Part shown: in pieces, positions 53,120 through 61,039 of the stretch | How positions within the stretch are numbered: position 1 is the stretch's first letter | Layout of the letters: every line of letters begins with the position of its first letter | From: Dokdonia sp964351845 | GTDB lineage: Bacteria; Bacteroidota; Bacteroidia; Flavobacteriales; Flavobacteriaceae | Length of the DNA: 64,000 bases | Direction of reading: 5' to 3' | Assembly: GCA_964351845.1 (NCBI GenBank) | Contig: CAYGQJ010000005.1 | Span: 29,593-93,592 of the forward strand | Position numbers and translations under genes: made by a program | The notes under the pieces: generated by a model | The model's database searches: none | Told to the model about the DNA's origin: nothing | What the model saw: only the letters and a program-made list of their open reading frames with translations

Positions 53120-54171
53120 ATGAAAGATTTAAAATATTTGTCGGCATATCTCGTGCCTTTATGTGCTATTGTAGGGGTGTCTCTTCAAGGAACTTGGTCT
53201 TTCTTGACCCCTGTATATGCCTTTGTTTTCGTGCCGATTCTAGAGCTTATTTTCCCTGTACATGACACAAACATTTCTGACGAAGAAAGGCAACAAAAAG
53301 CAACATTACACTGGACGGATTTCCTTTTATATCTAAACATCTTCATTGTTTTTGGAATCATATACCTTACTGTTAGCACGCTCTCTTCAAGAGAAGTTGC
53401 ACTTTATGAAATGATAGGGTTGATTTTTTCATGTGGTATTGTGATAGGCTCTAATGGAATCAATGTGGCACATGAGTTAGGCCATCGCAACAGTAAAATA
53501 GAGCAGTTTTTAGGGAAATTACTATTACTTCCTGCCTTGTATATGCACTTTTTTATAGAGCATAATTTTGGACATCACCTTCATGCTGCTACCCCAGAAG
53601 ATCCTGCAACAGCAAAATACAACCAACCTTTGTATCATTTTTGGTTGACGTCCATTACGAGACAATACACCAGTGCATGGCGCATACAAATGAAGTTACT
53701 TAAAGGAGAAAAACGCTCTTTTCTGTCTTATAAAAATGATATGCTTTGGTATACCATTTTTCAACTAGCCTATTTATATGCTGGCTATTATTTCTTTGGA
53801 AGCACAGGTCTTCAAGTCCTATTATTTGCAGGGGTTTCTGGTTTCTTGCTCTTAGAAACCATCAATTACATCGAGCATTATGGCCTCCTTCGTAAGAAGA
53901 GAGAAAGCGGTCGTTATGAACGCGTACGCGAAGTACATTCTTGGAATAGCAATCATGTTTTTGGACGTATTATGTTATTTGAATTAACCCGTCATAGTGA
54001 TCATCACTATCGCGCTAATAAAAAATACCAATTACTAGATTACCATGAGAGTAGTCCCCAGCTACCGTATGGATACCCTACCAGTATGGTCCTTGCCATC
54101 TTCCCCCCTATTTGGTTTAAGGTTATGAACAAGAGAGTTCCTGAAGATCAAAAGCCTGTTATCCCCTCCTA
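53120..54171 (+). CDS. AlkB-type integral membrane alkane 1-monooxygenase (3' end in gap)
   Basis: At least 351 residues of a di-iron membrane hydroxylase. Histidine boxes H-E-L-G-H (118-122), E-H-N-F-G-H-H-L-H-A (147-156), N-Y-I-E-H-Y-G and R-H-S-D-H-H-Y-R-A-N fit the alkane monooxygenase/fatty acid desaturase superfamily, with six helices expected. It hydroxylates alkanes or other lipids and needs rubredoxin or ferredoxin electrons. The frame ends at V-I-P-S-T/A... where the N gap begins; the last triplet TAn may be a stop. Start is the ATG at 53120, 91 bases from divergent DUF4175. Confidence 0.88.
54132..54153 (+). repeat. left copy of a 22-base direct repeat
   Basis: Codes for the R-V-P-E-D-Q-K end of the monooxygenase and recurs at 54392-54413 on the far side of the gap. 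In the second copy the same frame ends K-S-stop. Confidence 0.75.
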
Positions 54172-54271
54172 NNNNNNNNNNNNNNNNNNNNNNNNNNNNN
54201 NNNNNNNNNNNNNNNNNNNNNNNNNNNNNNNNNNNNNNNNNNNNNNNNNNNNNNNNNNNNNNNNNNNNNNN
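54172..54271. other. 100-N scaffold gap
   Basis: Exactly 100 N at the 3' end of the monooxygenase gene; true size unknown. Unlike the other gap, the two immediate flanks are not identical. Confidence 0.9.
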
Positions 54272-54363
54272 CACCAAAGGGGAGGAATTAAAAGGATTAT
54301 AAAACCAAATAGTCTTGGTGGTTATTCAAAATAATTTGTAGTTTTTCTACACAAATTATTTTG
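54272..54363 (+). other. possible 3' end of a small gene with a hairpin
   Basis: Only one plus-strand frame is open from the gap edge, ending in R-I-I-K-P-N-S-L-G-G-Y-S-K and TAA (54332-54334). The stop lies within an imperfect hairpin, CAAAATAATTTGTAG (54327-54341) facing CTACACAAATTATTTTG (54347-54363). It could be the tail of a short gene hidden in the gap, or nothing. Confidence 0.25.
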
Positions 54364-54391
54364 AGTTTTCCGTTACTATACGCCCAAAACG

Positions 54392-54413
54392 AGAGAGTTC
54401 CTGAAGATCAAAA
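54392..54413 (+). repeat. right copy of the 22-base direct repeat
   Basis: Identical to 54132-54153. Read in the monooxygenase frame it would end with K-S and TGA (54418-54420), which may be the ancestral C-terminus. Confidence 0.7.
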
Positions 54414-54442
54414 ATCATGAGCCACAAACGAATCATCAAAAA

Positions 54443-54465
54443 ATAAGCGAGCAAAGCTCGCTTAT
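54443..54465 (-). terminator. terminator of the small peptide gene
   Basis: Perfect ten-base stem ATAAGCGAGC / GCTCGCTTAT with a three-base loop and a T-run on the minus strand, 22 bases past the peptide gene's stop. Confidence 0.85.
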
Positions 54466-54487
54466 CATTCATTTTGTGATTAAGAAA

Positions 54488-54649
54488 CTAGCACGAAATA
54501 TATTCTTCAGGTACACACGTACATTCTTCTCTACTCCACTCTTCCCCAATTGGGCAACGGTGTGGTATACAAAATCCACCACTACCATTAATTGACTTTT
54601 GTTCTTCTTTGTTTAATACGGTGCCTAAGCTTGAAAATTTGTTTAACAT
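54488..54649 (-). CDS. 53-residue double-glycine-leader, cysteine-rich peptide (bacteriocin-like)
   Basis: A short frame starting M-L-N-K-F-S-S-L-G with the leader-type segment L-N-K-E-E-Q-K-S-I-N-G-S-G-G (residues 12-25). It is followed by a 28-residue core with five cysteines (27, 32, 43, 45, 53), Trp38 and acidic residues, ending in Cys. The K-x-E-Q-K-x-I-x-G-G style leader is what Bacteroidota bacteriocin-like or RiPP-like precursors carry for cleavage and export by a peptidase-containing ABC transporter. An own terminator follows. No modifying enzyme, exporter or immunity gene is in the window, so function is open. Confidence 0.75.
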   Translation of the reverse strand: MLNKFSSLGTVLNKEEQKSINGSGGFCIPHRCPIGEEWSREECTCVPEEYISC

Positions 54650-54894
54650 AATTATTGTTTTTAAAATTAATATTATGTGAATTTAATATTGAAAAAGCTT
54701 TAAAAACAGGGGGTTGTAGTCAATTTTATAAATTTGACAAAACTTCATTTTTCAAACCATGTAAAATTCTAACTGCTGGATATATCGTTCTGACTTTTCA
54801 TAAGTACATCTTCTTTTTTTAAACCCCTCATCCCAACCTTGTTCCAAAAGGAGAAGGAGTTTGTTTTTTTTAAGACTTTCCACAAGCAAACATT
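54650..54894. other. non-coding stretch between the peptide gene and gltX
   Basis: AT-rich leader region of the peptide gene on the minus side, without a clear TAnnTTTG. Near gltX it has AACCTTGTTCCAAAAGGAGAAGG, an imperfect inverted repeat (54836-54858) resembling intergenic repeat debris. No gene seen. Confidence 0.4.
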
Positions 54895-54902
54895 TATCTT
54901 TG
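54895..54902 (+). promoter_or_regulatory. -7 promoter element TATCTTTG of gltX
   Basis: Perfect TAnnTTTG, 20 bases before the ATG at 54923; it rules out the longer frame starting at 54839. Confidence 0.6.
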
Positions 54903-54922
54903 CACCCTTAAAATATACATTT

Positions 54923-56437
54923 ATGTCTCAACCCGTTCGAGTGCGTTTTGCACCTAGTCCAACAGGACCTTTACATATAGGGGGTGTACGTACGGCCCTT
55001 TTTAATTATCTTTTTGCTAAAAAGCATCAGGGAACGTTTGTGCTTCGTATTGAAGATACAGATCAAAATAGATATGTGCCTGGTGCCGAAGCCTATATCA
55101 GAGAAAGTCTAGATTGGTGTGGGATTCCGTATGATGAAGGCCCAGGTCGTGAAGGAGATGTTGGCCCGTATAGACAAAGTGAGCGTAAGGAGATGTATGC
55201 CGCTTTCGCGAAAGCGTTATTAGACTCCCAAAATGCGTATTACGCTTTTGATACAGCAGACCAGTTAGCAACCTTAAGAAGCCAACTCGAAGCGAAAGGA
55301 GAAACCTTTATCTACAACTGGCACAATCGTATGGAACTTGATAACTCGTTGGTGCTTTCTGAAGAAGAAGTGCAACAACGAATAGATGCTGGTGAAGACT
55401 ATGTGATTCGTTTTAAAGCGCCTCAGGATGAAATCTTACAATTGCACGACGAGATTCGTGGTGATATCAGCATAAACACCAATGTTTTAGATGATAAAGT
55501 CCTTTTTAAATCTGATGGGATGCCTACCTATCACCTTGCTAATATTGTAGATGACCATTTGATGAAAATTACCCATGTCATACGTGGTGAAGAATGGTTG
55601 CCATCACTAGCATTACACGTATTATTATACCGTGCTTTTGAATGGGAAGCACCCAAATTTGCACATCTTCCTTTAATTTTAAAACCGATAGGAAAAGGGA
55701 AATTAAGTAAACGTGATGGCGATAAATTAGGCTTTCCTGTGTTCCCGTTACAATGGGAAGATCCTAAAACTAATGATATAGCTTCAGGTTACAGAGAAGA
55801 CGGATATCTTCCAGAGGCTGTTATAAACATGCTAGCCTTTTTAGGATGGAATCCAGGGACAGAACAAGAAATTTTCTCATTAGAAGAATTAGTACAAGCT
55901 TTTGATCTTGCACGTGTCAATAAAGCCGGGGCTAAGTTTGATCCAGAAAAGACAAAGTGGTTCCAACAGCATTACCTACAAGAAACCAGCAATGAAGTTG
56001 TTTCAGCTAGTTTTATGGAACTTCTTACTGAAAAAGGTGTCAATGCATCACTAGATTATGTAACCACCGTAACAGGGCTTATAAAAGAGCGTGCCACCTT
56101 TGTGTCTGACCTTTGGGATTTAGGATCTTATTTCTTTGAAGCACCTACCGCTTATGATGAAAAAGCAGCCAAAAAAGGATGGAAAGAAGATACGGGAGAC
56201 ATCATGCAACAAGTGGCTACTGTGATTGAAAGTGTTGATTCCTTTGACGCTCCTACCCTACAGGAAGCGGTAAAAGGATGGATCACGAGTAACGAACTTG
56301 GTTTTGGAAAAGTGATGCAGCCCCTACGATTAAGTCTTGTAGGAGCTATGCAAGGTCCTGATGTATTTGCTATCGCAGCAACCATCGGAAAAGAAGCAAC
56401 CATCGCACGAATTCAAAAAGCAATGGACACCTTATAA
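54923..56437 (+). CDS. gltX: glutamyl-tRNA synthetase
   Basis: A 504-residue class I synthetase charging tRNA-Glu. The HIGH motif is P-S-P-T-G-P-L-H-I-G-G (11-21) and KMSKS is K-L-S-K-R, then the all-helical anticodon-binding C-terminal half. Start M-S-Q-P-V-R-V-R-F at 54923 matches the family. The palindrome encodes A-F-A-K-A at about residues 94-98, in the helix following the Glu-binding region where relatives have an Ala/Lys-rich helix. Own promoter and strong terminator. Confidence 0.97.
   Translation: MSQPVRVRFAPSPTGPLHIGGVRTALFNYLFAKKHQGTFVLRIEDTDQNRYVPGAEAYIRESLDWCGIPYDEGPGREGDVGPYRQSERKEMYAAFAKALLDSQNAYYAFDTADQLATLRSQLEAKGETFIYNWHNRMELDNSLVLSEEEVQQRIDAGEDYVIRFKAPQDEILQLHDEIRGDISINTNVLDDKVLFKSDGMPTYHLANIVDDHLMKITHVIRGEEWLPSLALHVLLYRAFEWEAPKFAHLPLILKPIGKGKLSKRDGDKLGFPVFPLQWEDPKTNDIASGYREDGYLPEAVINMLAFLGWNPGTEQEIFSLEELVQAFDLARVNKAGAKFDPEKTKWFQQHYLQETSNEVVSASFMELLTEKGVNASLDYVTTVTGLIKERATFVSDLWDLGSYFFEAPTAYDEKAAKKGWKEDTGDIMQQVATVIESVDSFDAPTLQEAVKGWITSNELGFGKVMQPLRLSLVGAMQGPDVFAIAATIGKEATIARIQKAMDTL
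55201..55216. repeat. dispersed palindrome CGCTTTCGCGAAAGCG
   Basis: Perfect 16-mer in gltX, AFAKA frame. Confidence 0.95.
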
Positions 56438-56454
56438 CATAAGAACCTTATTAT

Positions 56455-56500
56455 AAAGCAAAAACCTTTACTGTTCTAGTAAAGGTTTTTGCTTTATTTC
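56455..56500 (+). terminator. terminator of gltX
   Basis: Perfect 18-base stem AAAGCAAAAACCTTTACT / AGTAAAGGTTTTTGCTTT with a five-base loop; usable from both strands between convergent genes. Confidence 0.88.
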
Positions 56501-56511
56501 ATTTGTTATTC

Positions 56512-57186
56512 CTATAAATAGAAAACAATCCCGGCAGAAATAAAGGAAGCGGTTCCTTTAAAACCTCTTGCATCAGGATCTATAGTGTCTAAATCTTGTT
56601 TATTCAAACCGTTGAGGATATTGGTCAATCCATATTGATATTGCACCGTAAGGCGCACCTTTTCAAAACCTCCAGTCAAAGCGACAACAGCAAAAGGATT
56701 AATACTTGATATTTCTTGTAGATCTTCTCCTGTAAGGGTTGTATATCCAGCAATTCTAGTATCTGCCTGATTCCCGTCTTTGAGCTTCATTTTACCATTG
56801 ACCAACAATGAAGGTCCAAAATCTATAGCGAGGTTCTGACCTATAATATTATAACTTAATAACAGATTAAACTGTGCGCCAATAATGCCATAATCTATTT
56901 GATTTTCTATCGCCTGACTCGCACCTACTCCTTGTACAGAAACATTCGCATTTATAAAATCAATACCATATACAATTCCCCAATTATTATAAAAACGCCC
57001 TCTAGTGGTAAAACCACCTTGAAAGCCTTCTTTTCCGTCTGTTTGGAAATCGGATGTTTCTATAGATGAAAATAAGAGTTTGGCTTGTAATCCTATTCTG
57101 TTGTAACTACCTCTATTTCGGTAAGATTGCCCCATCACTGTCGCCATACTGACGAAAAATAGGAAGATAAATAGGTATGATTTCAT
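56512..57186 (-). CDS. outer-membrane beta-barrel protein (PorT-like)
   Basis: A 224-residue exported protein: signal peptide with likely cleavage after V-M-G near residue 19, then alternating polar/aromatic beta strands ending in a terminal aromatic-Leu (V-F-Y-L), the mark of outer-membrane barrels. It belongs to the small PorT/OmpX-like barrel group of Bacteroidota. Whether it is the type IX secretion PorT itself is doubtful. It has a TACTTTTG promoter and stands alone. Confidence 0.78.
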   Translation of the reverse strand: MKSYLFIFLFFVSMATVMGQSYRNRGSYNRIGLQAKLLFSSIETSDFQTDGKEGFQGGFTTRGRFYNNWGIVYGIDFINANVSVQGVGASQAIENQIDYGIIGAQFNLLLSYNIIGQNLAIDFGPSLLVNGKMKLKDGNQADTRIAGYTTLTGEDLQEISSINPFAVVALTGGFEKVRLTVQYQYGLTNILNGLNKQDLDTIDPDARGFKGTASFISAGIVFYL

Positions 57187-57234
57187 GGGGTCTGGGGGTA
57201 TAAATTGATGTTAGGTTTACAAAAGACAAAGGCG

Positions 57235-57242
57235 CAAAAGTA
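57235..57242 (-). promoter_or_regulatory. -7 promoter element TACTTTTG of the barrel protein gene
   Basis: TAnnTTTG match on the minus strand, 49 bases before the ATG. Confidence 0.5.
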
Positions 57243-57343
57243 GTAAATACTAAAAGACTTGTTACATTTTTATCATAACGACGACATATCTCTAGTTATT
57301 TTAATAACTTATACACTTTAATTCACTAACTAAAAAAATCATT

Positions 57344-58300
57344 ATGGGAAACATTGGACTCTATATTGCTTTATTTTTGGGGATCTTGATTGTCCTCTCA
57401 GGAATATTTATGGTCAAACAACAAACGGCAGCAATTGTTGAACGCTTTGGAAAATTTATAGGTACACGTCATTCAGGACTACAATTTAAAATTCCAGTTT
57501 TTGATAAAATTGCTGGACGTGTCAATCTACGTATCCAACAATTGGATGTTGTCGTAGAAACCAAAACAAAAGATGATGTATTTGTACGTCTTAAAATCTC
57601 CGTACAATTCCAAGTTCGTAAAGATGCGGTATATGATGCCTTTTATAAACTAGAAAATCCACACGATCAGATTACATCTTATGTATTTGATGTGGTACGT
57701 GCCGAGGTGCCAAAAATGAAACTAGATGACGTTTTTGAGCGTAAAGATGATATTGCTATTGCCGTAAAAAGCGAACTTAATGAGGCGATGTCTAACTATG
57801 GTTTTGACATTATCAAAACCCTTGTAACAGATATTGATCCTGATATGCAAGTAAAAGAAGCGATGAACCGTATTAATGCGGCAGAGCGTGAAAAAGTAGC
57901 TGCTGAGTTTGAAGCAGAAGCAGAGCGTATCAAAATTGTAGCTAAAGCACGTGCCGAAGCAGAGTCTAAAAGACTACAAGGACAAGGTATTGCAGACCAA
58001 CGCCGTGAGATTGCTCGCGGTCTTGAAGAGTCTGTAGATGTATTAAATAATGTAGGGATTAACTCCCAAGAAGCCTCTGCACTTATTGTAGTGACACAGC
58101 ATTATGACACCCTACAATCTATGGGAGAGCAAACCAATTCTAACTTGATTTTAATGCCGAATTCTCCGCAAGCGGGAAGTAATATGCTCAATGATATGAT
58201 TGCTTCTTTTGTAGCTTCTAACCAAATAGGAGAACAAATGAAAATAGACAATGAAGCCAAAGGTATTGTCAATAAAAAGAAACCTAGAGGAGAATCGTAA
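57344..58300 (+). CDS. SPFH/Band 7 membrane protein (stomatin/QmcA-like)
   Basis: A 318-residue protein with one N-terminal helix (about residues 5-23), an SPFH domain (about 25-180; V-E-R-F-G-K-F, V-Q-F-Q-V, D-V-V-R-A-E-V-P) and a long Ala/Glu/Lys helix (about 180-240, A-E-R-E-K-V-A-A-E-F-E-A-E-A-E). Proteins of this type form ring-like scaffolds in the inner membrane that organise proteases or lipids. It has its own terminator and no NfeD-like partner nearby. Confidence 0.92.
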   Translation: MGNIGLYIALFLGILIVLSGIFMVKQQTAAIVERFGKFIGTRHSGLQFKIPVFDKIAGRVNLRIQQLDVVVETKTKDDVFVRLKISVQFQVRKDAVYDAFYKLENPHDQITSYVFDVVRAEVPKMKLDDVFERKDDIAIAVKSELNEAMSNYGFDIIKTLVTDIDPDMQVKEAMNRINAAEREKVAAEFEAEAERIKIVAKARAEAESKRLQGQGIADQRREIARGLEESVDVLNNVGINSQEASALIVVTQHYDTLQSMGEQTNSNLILMPNSPQAGSNMLNDMIASFVASNQIGEQMKIDNEAKGIVNKKKPRGES

Positions 58301-58322
58301 AACCTTCTTACATTACACTTAT

Positions 58323-58355
58323 AAAGGCTTTCAAAATATTTTGGAAGCCTTTTTT
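58323..58355 (+). terminator. terminator of the SPFH gene
   Basis: Stem AAGGCTT / AAGCCTT with an inner AAAATATTTT palindrome and a T-run, 22 bases past the stop. Confidence 0.8.
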
Positions 58356-58360
58356 CGTCC

Positions 58361-58424
58361 GTTCGAGCGCAGTCGAGAACTAAATTGAACACTACGTATC
58401 TTAGAGTTCTCGACTACGCTCGAA
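58361..58424. repeat. inverted repeat GTTCGAGCGCAGTCGAGAAC / GTTCTCGACTACGCTCGAA
   Basis: Arms at 58361-58380 and 58406-58424, one central mismatch. Second copy of the element at 10948-10990. It lies between the SPFH terminator and the glnS-tail fragment. Confidence 0.75.
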
Positions 58425-58443
58425 GAGACATTATTTATATATT

Positions 58444-58558
58444 ATACTTACTCGCCGCCTCACTCAACAGCTCATTCCCATCTTCTTTAACTTTCTCTAC
58501 AAATTCTTCGGCACCTGGAATGTCTTTAAGTCATTTTGAGTGCGCTTTCGCGAAAGCG
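58444..58558 (-). pseudogene. decayed duplicate of the glnS 3' end
   Basis: The minus strand reads A-F-A-K-A-H-S-K, an in-frame TGA, then L-K-D-I-P-G-A-E-E-F-V-E-K-V-K-E-D and N-E-L-L-S-E-A-A-S-K, matching the last 38 residues of glnS (61043-61157) at about 80% of positions. The homology begins within a base of the palindrome CGCTTTCGCGAAAGCG and ends near the glnS stop. No start or upstream domain exists, so it is a non-functional remnant. Confidence 0.85.
58543..58558. repeat. dispersed palindrome CGCTTTCGCGAAAGCG
   Basis: Perfect 16-mer at the edge of the glnS-tail remnant. Confidence 0.95.
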
Positions 58559-58572
58559 TGTATACACAAAAT

Positions 58573-60051
58573 CTATTCGTTATTTAGTTGCTTAATATCC
58601 AGTACATCAAGAGTAAGATTGTAGATAATATCTGTTGTGAGTGCGTTGTTTTTTAGCTGGGTATAGTGCGCAACACGATCAGGGTATTTTTTACGATAGG
58701 ATTCTGAAAACCATAAAATAAATGCTGGGTTTTTAGTACTATCATCGCCTTGGGCATGTAACCATTTTCCATTTTTTCCTAACATTTCACCGTGATCAGA
58801 GATATAAATTAGCGCCGTAGGAACTTGCTCTTTGGACAGTAGATCAATCGTCTGGTTTAAAAAGTAATCTAAATACACAAGGGTATTATCGTAAGAGTTG
58901 ATCATTTCTTCTTTGGTATTAGAAGGCACATATTTACTCTTTATCACAGGATGAAAAATTCTAAATTCATCGGGATATCTATCTTCATACCACCAATGAC
59001 TTCCCATCATATGCATCGTAATGAGCTGTTTGTTTTCTTTTTGAGATAAAGAACGTTCTAGGTGGCTTAATAACACCCCATCTACCTCTTTGTGAAAACT
59101 AAACTCAGACTTAAATGCATCAACCAATACGGTATTGCTATTGGTGCGCACAATGTGTTTAAATGATTTTTCTAGTGTTTGGTTGCCTAACCAGGTGGTT
59201 TGAAATCCTCCTGCGTTCGCCATCGTAAAAATCGTTTTGTACGACCTTTCTATATCGTTAAGATTTTTATTTGTTAAAATCTGAGGGACACTTTTTCCTG
59301 TATACGTATAATCTGTATGTAGATATGGGAAACTTATGACTTCTTTGAGCTCATTTAATAAAGGGGTTGTATTTCTTTTATACCCATTTATCGCTAAGTG
59401 ATCTGCGCGAACAGTTTCTCCCATCACAAAAACGACTTTTAAAGAATCTGTCTCGGTAAATACAGTACCTGCATCTGTATTTAATTCTAAATTAGGGGTT
59501 TTTAAATAATTTTGAACACCGTAAAATACATTAAAAGGAAGCCGGTTTTTAAAACTAGCAGGCCTTTTGTGCTCCACGATAAAAAACACACTCATACACC
59601 CTATAGATAACAAACTCATACGTAGTATTCTTTGAGTATGTTCTATTTTAGAATGCCACTTTAACAGCAAAAACAAAACGGCAAAACAGATACTCATAAA
59701 TGCTATATAGGGTAGCGTAATAAGATCTTTTACAATATCATATTTTGCTTCTAATGTGGCTTGAATCAATCCATCTGTAATAGATACATCTTGTGTGTAT
59801 GCCCAAAAAGAAAAGCAACTTAAACCTATAAATAGGATACTAAAAACAACTCTAAATATCCACTTATGGATCGATAAAAAATAAAGCCCTCCCGCTATCG
59901 ATGTTTGTAAAGCAATAAAATGTACTAGGTATATTGAAGTATCCTTAAAATTTGCTAGTGGGGTATGGTAATAAGAGGCACCTGTTATAAAAAGAGCCAC
60001 GACGATATTGAGAACACTATGAAAACTAATGGCTTTTTTTAAACTTTCCAT
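58573..60051 (-). CDS. EptA-like phosphoethanolamine transferase (sulfatase superfamily)
   Basis: A 492-residue enzyme with five N-terminal helices (within residues 1-160) and a periplasmic alkaline-phosphatase-like domain. Metal-binding residues are in V-M-G-E-T-V-R-A-D-H and S-D-H-G-E, and the nucleophile Thr probably lies in Y-T-G-K-S-V-P. Relatives move phosphoethanolamine to lipid A or other glycans. It overlaps the upstream acyltransferase gene by 26 bases, so the two probably modify the same surface glycan. Confidence 0.88.
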   Translation of the reverse strand: MESLKKAISFHSVLNIVVALFITGASYYHTPLANFKDTSIYLVHFIALQTSIAGGLYFLSIHKWIFRVVFSILFIGLSCFSFWAYTQDVSITDGLIQATLEAKYDIVKDLITLPYIAFMSICFAVLFLLLKWHSKIEHTQRILRMSLLSIGCMSVFFIVEHKRPASFKNRLPFNVFYGVQNYLKTPNLELNTDAGTVFTETDSLKVVFVMGETVRADHLAINGYKRNTTPLLNELKEVISFPYLHTDYTYTGKSVPQILTNKNLNDIERSYKTIFTMANAGGFQTTWLGNQTLEKSFKHIVRTNSNTVLVDAFKSEFSFHKEVDGVLLSHLERSLSQKENKQLITMHMMGSHWWYEDRYPDEFRIFHPVIKSKYVPSNTKEEMINSYDNTLVYLDYFLNQTIDLLSKEQVPTALIYISDHGEMLGKNGKWLHAQGDDSTKNPAFILWFSESYRKKYPDRVAHYTQLKNNALTTDIIYNLTLDVLDIKQLNNE

Positions 60052-61024
60052 CTAGTATGGGAATATATCTATTTATAAACCAAATAATTGGAATCAGTAA
60101 TGCAATTTGTAACACCGTAATTCCTATTTTTTGAATTTCTGTAAACTCAAAAACTTCTATTCCTAAAACAATCATTATAAGAAACTTCAGTACGGTAAGT
60201 ACGCGCGTATGTGCTGCAAGTATCGTAATAGAATGGGTTCCTAAATATTCTAAAAATCTAAAAATACCCAACGCTTTAAACAAGAGTATATAGCCTATAG
60301 AACCTGTCACTCCTGCTATTATAAATAGCAAAGGCATCCCATAAGTAGATCGATACATATCTACTTTTCCTGTTGTAAAATAAAAAGCACTTAGGTGCAC
60401 TATAAAAAGCGCTAAGATGGCAAGCACTAAATATCGACCCTTGAGTTTGGGGAGGGTCTCCCTGAGCATGTTTCCGAAGGCGTAAAATGAAATTGCCACA
60501 AAAGCAACATCAATACTCCAAGGGAGATGAATACTCGTATACGTGCTCCATAAAAAACCGATACTTACCGTTGCGATAACAGCCACATAAAAAAGAGGTT
60601 TACTTTTTATTTTTTGAAGCAAAGAATACACTATAAAAACAACAAACAAACACAGCAAAAACCAAATAGGAATCCCCCAATCCATATACTCTCTTCCTCC
60701 TTGTCCGTAAAAAATACCTAGTACATTTTTAAGGGGTGATAAGTCTAAAAGAGCGCTCTTCCCATAGTGTCTTCCTATAAAATACCAAAAACCATATAAG
60801 ATAAATGCCCAACAAAAATAGGGGAGCACAATCATTTTTGCTCTTTTTAGTACCGTACTTGACGTGACCGTTTTAGGATGAAACATTCCTGATATAAAAA
60901 AGAAAAGAGGCACGTGAAAACTATAAATATAGCCTTCTAGATTCGGGAAATTGTGACCATACACTACTAGAAATATAGAAAATCCTCTTGCTTGATCTAT
61001 CCACCCTAACCGTTGTGCTGTCAC
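60026..61024 (-). CDS. acyltransferase 3 family membrane protein (OafA/WcfG-like)
   Basis: A 332-residue protein with about ten helices and the family's N-terminal R-L-G-W-I-D-Q-A-R-G-F-S-I-F-L-V-V-Y-G-H, with catalytic His in helix 1, and F-F-I-S-G. It should O-acetylate an envelope glycan from the cytoplasmic acyl donor. It is coupled to the phosphoethanolamine transferase gene. The pair lies between functional and decayed glnS ends. Confidence 0.88.
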   Translation of the reverse strand: MTAQRLGWIDQARGFSIFLVVYGHNFPNLEGYIYSFHVPLFFFISGMFHPKTVTSSTVLKRAKMIVLPYFCWAFILYGFWYFIGRHYGKSALLDLSPLKNVLGIFYGQGGREYMDWGIPIWFLLCLFVVFIVYSLLQKIKSKPLFYVAVIATVSIGFLWSTYTSIHLPWSIDVAFVAISFYAFGNMLRETLPKLKGRYLVLAILALFIVHLSAFYFTTGKVDMYRSTYGMPLLFIIAGVTGSIGYILLFKALGIFRFLEYLGTHSITILAAHTRVLTVLKFLIMIVLGIEVFEFTEIQKIGITVLQIALLIPIIWFINRYIPILDGKFKKSH

Positions 61025-61039
61025 TCTATGTGTGTTTAA

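Noticed and set aside
46578..54271. The two N runs as possible deleted genes
   Set aside because: Both are exactly 100 N, the usual placeholder; the first clearly hides no sequence, and nothing can be said of the second.
54839..54922. N-terminal extension of gltX
   Set aside because: A TATCTTTG promoter lies inside it and the family N-terminus begins at 54923.
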